This document shows positions 15,919 to 20,957 of a stretch of DNA of 20,957 bases, piece after piece. The position numbers were made by a program, and so were the translations under genes. The stretch comes from JANMZR01 sp040385875 (lineage in GTDB: Bacteria; Bacteroidota; Bacteroidia; Cytophagales; Spirosomataceae), in contig JAZKGO010000112.1 of the NCBI GenBank assembly GCA_040385875.1, forward strand, positions 1 to 20,957, read 5' to 3'. How positions within the stretch are numbered: position 1 is the first letter of the stretch; each line of letters starts with the position of its first letter. The notes below the pieces were generated by a model. It saw only the letters and a list, made by a program, of their open reading frames with translations, had not been told where the DNA came from and made no database searches.

Positions 15919-15957
15919 AACACCCCAATAGAGATTTTTCAAATCTATTGGGGTGTT
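15919..15957. terminator. Bidirectional intrinsic terminator between the TlpA-like gene and susD
   Basis: AACACCCCAATAG (15919-15931) pairs with CTATTGGGGTGTT (15945-15957) as a 13-bp stem. A 2-nt AG bulge, 4 more pairs and a TTC loop complete it. Short T-runs follow on both strands. It sits between convergent stops at 15897 and 15984. Confidence 0.8.
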
Positions 15958-15983
15958 TTACTATAATCTAAACCTAATAATTA

Positions 15984-17540
15984 TTAGTACCCAGGATTCT
16001 GAGGCTTCAAATTAGGATTGTTCAACATTTCTTGCACTCCAAGAGGTAAAAGCAAGTGTTTTTGTTGTAATGGCTTATTTGAACTTAAGTTTACGTGACC
16101 TACGAAATTCTCGAATTTAAGAGTAGTTTCGTTGAAAGCTTTACGTAAACGTACCATATCAAACCAAGTGATTTGCTCGTAACAAAGCTCATGCCAACGC
16201 TCAGTTAAAACTGCATCACGGAAGCTATCTTTGGTATAAGTACCTAAATCTGGCGTAGTTAAAGTAGCTCGATCTCTGATTTTTTTCAACGCATCATAAG
16301 TATCTTGATTGGGACCGCTTACCTCGTTTTGAGCTTCTGCAAACATCAAAAGTACTTCAGCATAGCGAATCTGTGGAACGTTCAGATTATCAAGTCTTGT
16401 ACCTGCTGCGCCTGCAAAACCATTGGCTTTGGTATTAAAATGCTTAAATACATAAGGTGCATTCAACTCAAAAGGTGCCCCATTTCCATTTGTATAATAG
16501 CTAGTATAGAAATAACCCTCCTGATTTTTTGCTCTCAAATCGCCAGCTTCGTATGATTTATAAAAACTTTGTGTTGGCACACTACTACCAGTACCACCAG
16601 GGCCGTTATAGGTAACAGGCTTAAAGTTAGGGAAGAAATTTCCCATCGGATTACCCGCCACCAAAGTATTGTACTGAATCATAAACAAATGCTCAACTCT
16701 GTTTTTCGTACTTTCATTATGTACATCCATATAAGTTGGGAACAAATTTATCACCGTTGGATTTGCTTTTGCGTAAGTAATCACTTCATTTGCTTTATCA
16801 GCAGCAAGCTTATAATGCGATGCACCTTTGTTTAAAGGAAAGCCCGCCATTGTTAAATAAACTCTAGCCAATTGGGCTTTAACAGCGGCCAAACCAACTC
16901 TGCCAGAAACATCCATCCAAGATAGGCCAGCAGCCTCGGCTTCTAGCAAATCAGCAACAATTAAGTTATAAACCGTTTCTTGTGGTGCCCTAGTTGGCAA
17001 AAAATCCTCAGAACCAGCCGTTTGTGGCAAGGTGATCAAAGGAATATCACCCCATAAACGTACTGCTGTAAAATAAGCTTGTGCTCTCAAAAATTTGGCT
17101 TCTCCCAAAATTTTCTTTTTCTGTGCATCTGGCATAGGCGTGATAGGCGGTACTTTTTCAATTACTTGGTTGGCCTGTGCAATTACTTTGTAAAGGCCGT
17201 TCCAAAAAGCTACCACATGGCCAGTATTGCCATCGTGTACCAAACCGTAAAGGTTATTCAAATCTGAATTCTGAGCGGTTTCAGTAGTTGAAGTACCCGT
17301 TAGAGCCTCTAAAAGCTGCCAATTGCTTGAAAAAATACCATTTCCATTTCCCAAAAACCTTAGGTCGGCGTAAACAGAAGCAACTGCTGCCTCCGCATGA
17401 TCTGGAATAGTGTAGAAGCTTTCGGGAGTAAGGTTTGAAGGTGCTTGTTCGTCTAAGAAATCAGTACAACTCCAATTTCCTACCACTAGAAATACTACTA
17501 ATAATGGTTTTATTGCTTTATTAAAAATTGTTTTTTTCAT
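15984..17540 (-). CDS. SusD/RagB family outer-membrane nutrient-binding lipoprotein
   Basis: This 518-residue protein is a cell-surface lipoprotein that caps its SusC partner and delivers substrate. A lipoprotein signal peptide ends at VGNWSC (cysteine 25), followed by TDFLDEQAPSNLTPESFY, the usual SusD N-terminus. TPR-like helices follow (AEAAVASVYADLR; ILGEAKFLRAQAYFTAVRLWGDIPLIT). The C-terminal third has the family features QIRYAEVLLMFAEAQNEV, LTERWHELCYEQITWFDMVRL and a final LLPLGVQEMLNNPNLKPQNPGY. Length and end are typical and intact. It follows the SusC gene by 113 bp on the same strand, so they form one operon. The substrate cannot be inferred, because no glycoside hydrolase, sulfatase or peptidase gene lies beside it in the window. 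Confidence 0.95.
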   Translation of the reverse strand: MKKTIFNKAIKPLLVVFLVVGNWSCTDFLDEQAPSNLTPESFYTIPDHAEAAVASVYADLRFLGNGNGIFSSNWQLLEALTGTSTTETAQNSDLNNLYGLVHDGNTGHVVAFWNGLYKVIAQANQVIEKVPPITPMPDAQKKKILGEAKFLRAQAYFTAVRLWGDIPLITLPQTAGSEDFLPTRAPQETVYNLIVADLLEAEAAGLSWMDVSGRVGLAAVKAQLARVYLTMAGFPLNKGASHYKLAADKANEVITYAKANPTVINLFPTYMDVHNESTKNRVEHLFMIQYNTLVAGNPMGNFFPNFKPVTYNGPGGTGSSVPTQSFYKSYEAGDLRAKNQEGYFYTSYYTNGNGAPFELNAPYVFKHFNTKANGFAGAAGTRLDNLNVPQIRYAEVLLMFAEAQNEVSGPNQDTYDALKKIRDRATLTTPDLGTYTKDSFRDAVLTERWHELCYEQITWFDMVRLRKAFNETTLKFENFVGHVNLSSNKPLQQKHLLLPLGVQEMLNNPNLKPQNPGY

Positions 17541-17653
17541 GATTATAAAATTTTATTATTTATTCTCATTTGGTCGAAAAATCTAGATTAATTATCTCTA
17601 TTTGAGAGCTTTACCCTTTTCACACAAATGAAAAATCATTTATTTAGGAAAAA

Positions 17654-20600
17654 TTAAAATGCTACCTGTAAGCCTAACATATAAGTAGTAGGTTTTGGAT
17701 AATTGTGCCAAATCATTCCTTGTGAGAACGCACTATTGCCATTGCCTTGATTAGTAGGAGTAACCTCAGGATCACTTACAATTTTATCTTTCAATAATAA
17801 AAAGAAGTTTTGAGCAGAAGCATAAACTCTCAATCGGCTCATTTTCATTTTACTAGTTGCAGCTGGTGGGAAATTATAACCCAAAAGCAAATTTCTACCA
17901 CGAAGGAAAGAACCATCTTTGATCCACCATGTGTCCACGTTTGTGACATAACCAGCTCTTGTATCACGTATTTCAGCAATCATAGAGTTTTGGTTTTGTG
18001 GGGTCCATGCACCTAATACTGATGAATAACTGTTTGCCAATGCTTGACGATCCTCACTTGCGTGTAGGTTCATCATCATTACATCATTGCCCACACTGTA
18101 CTGCAAATCCAACGTAAGATCGAATCTATTGTATTTGAAAGTGTTTGAGAATGTACCCCAAAACTTAGGGCTACCATTACCGATTATAGACCTATCTGCA
18201 TCAGTGATTGCATTGTCGCCATTGAAATCTTTGTATTTGATATCACCCGGCAATACAGTTAAGCCGTTTCTATAACTTGTAAATTTAGCTGCTTGATCTC
18301 TTTCAGCTTCACTCCAAATACCCAATCTAGTTAAGCCCCAGAATGATCCAACTGGCTCACCAATACGGATAATGTTAGTTGGATTGGTAAAATTTGGCCC
18401 ACCAACGTTGAAAATATCAGACGGTGTAGCCAATGAAAGTACTTTGTTTTTGTTGAAAGAAATATTGAAACTAGTATTCCAACTGAAACCTCCAGTGTTT
18501 ACGTTCATTGAATTGATAGCCAATTCAATACCTTTATTTTCCATCGAACCTACGTTTCTTCTAATTGTACCATAGCCACTAGTTTGTGGTACTGGTGCAT
18601 CCAAAAGCATGTCTGTTGTTAAACGATAGTAATAATCTGCTTCAATGTTAATTCTGTTGTTCAATAAACCAAGCTCCAAACCGATGTCGGTTTGTGCTGT
18701 TTTTTCCCATTTCAAGTCAGGGTTGGCAAGGCGAGAAAGACCAGTACCTGAAACACGCTGATCGTTATAAATAGTTGCATAGTTTGAACTCAACAATGAA
18801 AGCGACGAATACGAAGGTATTTCTGAATTACCTGTTAAGCCATAACTAGTACGTAATTTTAAGTTTGAAATTACTTCATTTCCTTTCAAGAAATCTTCTT
18901 CAGATACTCTCCAAGCCAAAGCTCCTGATGGGAAAAATGCAAATTTATCATTTTCTCCAAATCGTGACGAACCATCCGCACGGCCAGTAACAGTAAGCAA
19001 ATACTTGTTATTCAAGCTATAATTTATACGACCAAAATAAGAGTTAAAAGCGAACCTTGAAGCTCCTGAACCAACAGCTGGGTTTGTAGCACCAGCACCT
19101 AAGTTGTTGAAACCAAAATAGTCAGTTGCAAAATTATTGATACTTGCTCCAATTGAAAAGAAATCAGTTTGTTGCCACGAAATACCCGCCAAAGCTGTAA
19201 CAGAATTGTTTTCGTTGATGTCTTTGGTATAAGTCAAATAGTTTTCAAGTGACCAGAAAGTCTCTCTCTGATTGTTAACAGAAGCATTTCCATTACCACC
19301 GATGTTCAAAGTACGAGTTTGAGATTGGTTGTTTTCCTGAGTCATTATGTTTGCACCCAACACCGTTTTCATTTCCAAACCTTTGGCAAAAGTAATATTT
19401 GAATACATGCTACCAGTAGTAGTTTGCGTATTCAAAATAAACTTTCTACCCATCAGTCTGTGAAGCGAACTCATTGTACCTTCTGCAAAAGGGAATTCTC
19501 TGTTGTTTGCATAAGTTCCGTCAGCATATTTTGTAGGTAAAAAAGGGAAATCTTCCACAATTTGACGAGAAACCGCATCGTTCAAATCTGATAAATTTTC
19601 AGATTGTAAGTTGTAAGCCAACGTACCACCTACTTTCAACCATTTTTTTATTTGATCGTCAATCGTGAATCTTCCCGAGTAACGTTTCATATAAGTAGTT
19701 TTTAAAAGACCTTGATCGTCACGATACCCCAATGAAAATGAATATTGAGTACGGTCAGTTCCACCACTAAAGCCTAATTGGTGGTTTTGAGAAAGCTTAG
19801 TTTGAGAAGTTGCTTTGAACCAATCTGTATCAAAAAGTGGGTTGCCGGATGCATCCCAAACACGTGGATCAATTCTACGCAATTTAGGGTTCAAATAAGC
19901 CCATTTTCCTGCTGCCCAACCTGTTGGATCATATTTTTCCATATTTTTCCAAGCCAAATCTTCCACAGCTACATATTCCTTCGCATTCAAAACGTCTGGT
20001 TTGTGAGGCCCAATTACATTTACACTAAAATCAGAGTTGTAAGTAACTGTGCCTTCACCATTTCTGCCTTTTTTAGTTGTAACCAAAATTACACCATTAG
20101 CACCTCTAGCACCATAAATCGCAGTTGAGGAAGCATCTTTCAAAACTTCCACAGAAGCCACGTCATTAGGGTTCAAATAATCAATAGCCGAGCTAAATTG
20201 ATTTTGATTTCCTTGAGGAAGCATTACGCCATCAACTACATAAAGTGGGTTGTTTGAAGAGTTAATTGAACTAAAACCACGAACACGAATGGTAGTTCTA
20301 CCACCTGGACGGCCAGAGTTATTATTCACTTGCACACCGGCAATTCTACCCGAAAGGCCTTGGTTTAGAGAAGGAACAGGTCTCTCCAATAACTGATCGG
20401 CTTTCACCGAGCCCACAGAACCTGTTAAATCCGACTTGCGTTGCGTACCATAACCGATTACCACAACATCTTGTAATTGATTTGTTTTTGAATCAAAAGC
20501 AATATCAATCACAGTTTTAGTACCCACAGCAATCTCTTGGGTATCAAAGCCAACAAATGAAAATATTAATGTTGAATTTACAGGCGTATCCAACTTATAT

Positions 20601-20791
20601 CTTCCGTTCACATCACTAGTAGTACCACGAGAGGTACCTTTTATTGCAATACTCGCCCCAACAATAGTTTCTCCTTTGTCGTCAGTGACTTTGCCGGATA
20701 CGCTATTGGTTTGGCTAAATGATACCCATGAAATGGATAACAACAGGATTAAAAATCCCAATGGTTTACATTGGTAGAAATTTGTTTTCAT
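17654..20791 (-). CDS. SusC/RagA family TonB-dependent outer-membrane transporter
   Basis: This 1045-residue protein is an outer-membrane beta-barrel that imports oligomers using TonB energy. The order is: a signal peptide at 1-26 (ending WVSFSQ); a CarboxypepD-reg-like beta-sandwich domain at about 30-105 (SGKVTDDKGETIVGASI, then GTTSDVNGRYKL); the SusC signature DVVVIGYGTQRKSDLTGSV (108-126), which includes the TonB-box region; a plug domain to about 240 (RVRGFSSINSSNNPLYVVDG, LKDASSTAIYGARGANGVIL); and a long barrel. It ends in an aromatic residue (YMLGLQVAF), as expected for outer-membrane insertion. It is upstream of and paired with susD. No anti-sigma/sigma pair or hybrid sensor is visible, and the region further upstream is outside the window. 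Confidence 0.96.
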   Translation of the reverse strand: MKTNFYQCKPLGFLILLLSISWVSFSQTNSVSGKVTDDKGETIVGASIAIKGTSRGTTSDVNGRYKLDTPVNSTLIFSFVGFDTQEIAVGTKTVIDIAFDSKTNQLQDVVVIGYGTQRKSDLTGSVGSVKADQLLERPVPSLNQGLSGRIAGVQVNNNSGRPGGRTTIRVRGFSSINSSNNPLYVVDGVMLPQGNQNQFSSAIDYLNPNDVASVEVLKDASSTAIYGARGANGVILVTTKKGRNGEGTVTYNSDFSVNVIGPHKPDVLNAKEYVAVEDLAWKNMEKYDPTGWAAGKWAYLNPKLRRIDPRVWDASGNPLFDTDWFKATSQTKLSQNHQLGFSGGTDRTQYSFSLGYRDDQGLLKTTYMKRYSGRFTIDDQIKKWLKVGGTLAYNLQSENLSDLNDAVSRQIVEDFPFLPTKYADGTYANNREFPFAEGTMSSLHRLMGRKFILNTQTTTGSMYSNITFAKGLEMKTVLGANIMTQENNQSQTRTLNIGGNGNASVNNQRETFWSLENYLTYTKDINENNSVTALAGISWQQTDFFSIGASINNFATDYFGFNNLGAGATNPAVGSGASRFAFNSYFGRINYSLNNKYLLTVTGRADGSSRFGENDKFAFFPSGALAWRVSEEDFLKGNEVISNLKLRTSYGLTGNSEIPSYSSLSLLSSNYATIYNDQRVSGTGLSRLANPDLKWEKTAQTDIGLELGLLNNRINIEADYYYRLTTDMLLDAPVPQTSGYGTIRRNVGSMENKGIELAINSMNVNTGGFSWNTSFNISFNKNKVLSLATPSDIFNVGGPNFTNPTNIIRIGEPVGSFWGLTRLGIWSEAERDQAAKFTSYRNGLTVLPGDIKYKDFNGDNAITDADRSIIGNGSPKFWGTFSNTFKYNRFDLTLDLQYSVGNDVMMMNLHASEDRQALANSYSSVLGAWTPQNQNSMIAEIRDTRAGYVTNVDTWWIKDGSFLRGRNLLLGYNFPPAATSKMKMSRLRVYASAQNFFLLLKDKIVSDPEVTPTNQGNGNSAFSQGMIWHNYPKPTTYMLGLQVAF

Positions 20792-20880
20792 TTTTTATAC
20801 ATTTAGTTAAGAAGATAATTAATTGATTAAAATAAATTGGGTTAGGATAATTGATCACAATATATACAATTGTACTCTTA

Positions 20881-20910
20881 AAATTATACTGATTTGCCTT
20901 GAATAAACAA
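20881..20910 (-). promoter_or_regulatory. Candidate susCD promoter
   Basis: On the minus strand TTG (20910-20908), a 19-nt spacer and TATAATTT (20888-20881) resemble the Bacteroidota TTG-N19-TAnnTTTG promoter, although the last part of the -7 box deviates. The leader to the susC ATG at 20791 would be about 80 nt. A TACAATTGTA palindrome lies downstream at 20865-20874. Confidence 0.3.
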
Positions 20911-20957
20911 TAATTAATAATTGCATAATACTAAAAATGGTAAAATAGTGGAGTAAA

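Noticed and set aside
17626..17641. Small hairpin AAATGA-AAAA-TCATTT between susC and susD
   Set aside because: A 6-bp AT-rich stem without a T-run is not convincing as an attenuator or processing site.
1..20957. CRISPR arrays, tRNA/rRNA genes, insertion sequences, phage or toxin-antitoxin genes
   Set aside because: I saw no regularly spaced repeats, RNA gene signatures, transposase motifs or small paired toxin-antitoxin frames; the gene content is ordinary chromosomal.

Overview
The window looks like a chromosomal contig from a Bacteroidota species, probably a Cytophagales member related to Spirosomataceae/Leadbetterellaceae. The support is a SusC/SusD pair, a DUF1800/DUF1501 pair, a DUF2911 protein, a long MraY with a periplasmic insertion, a single-PASTA PBP in a murein cluster, AT-rich DNA, starts without Shine-Dalgarno sequences, and a few TAnnTTTG-like promoter boxes. 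The genus is inference. I see no tRNA, rRNA, insertion sequence, phage gene or CRISPR array.

Layout, left to right. (1) 1-1784 (-): the N-terminal 594 residues of a large exported protein that joins a DUF6807 (PmoA-like) domain to a PVC-type membrane-bound dehydrogenase/propeller domain and runs off the left edge. (2) 1844-2713 (-): a bestrophin-type anion channel. (3) 2983-3522 (+): a SRPBCC/START-like protein. (4) 6871-3599 (-): a DUF1800 then DUF1501 two-gene unit, the latter with a C-terminal add-on module. (5) 7101-7646 (+): a membrane-anchored DUF2911 protein, closed by a perfect 44-bp palindromic bidirectional terminator. (6) 14450-7721 (-): a division and cell-wall (dcw) block in the order rsmH, ftsL-like, ftsI-type PBP, murE, a GNAT acetyltransferase, mraY. 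A run of exactly 100 N (13683-13782) removes the 3' end of rsmH. (7) 14653-15897 (+): a lipoprotein with two N-terminal repeats and a C-terminal TlpA-like thioredoxin domain. (8) 20791-15984 (-): a SusC/SusD outer-membrane uptake pair whose promoter region lies at the right edge.

How the genes work together. RsmH methylates 16S rRNA, and the FtsL-like protein and PBP belong to the septal machinery. MurE adds meso-diaminopimelate and MraY makes lipid I, so these form one functional unit. The block is shorter than the usual dcw cluster: no mraZ precedes rsmH, nothing of the cluster follows mraY, and a GNAT gene sits inside it. SusC/SusD form an energy-coupled nutrient importer with no degradative enzymes inside the window. 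DUF1800/DUF1501 are a commonly paired set of uncharacterised proteins. The rest are single genes.

I found no clearly new defence or mobile system. The points most worth following are the DUF6807-dehydrogenase fusion, the truncated dcw cluster with its inserted acetyltransferase, the C-terminal module on DUF1501, the duplicated domain in the TlpA-like lipoprotein, and the misestimated assembly gap in rsmH.
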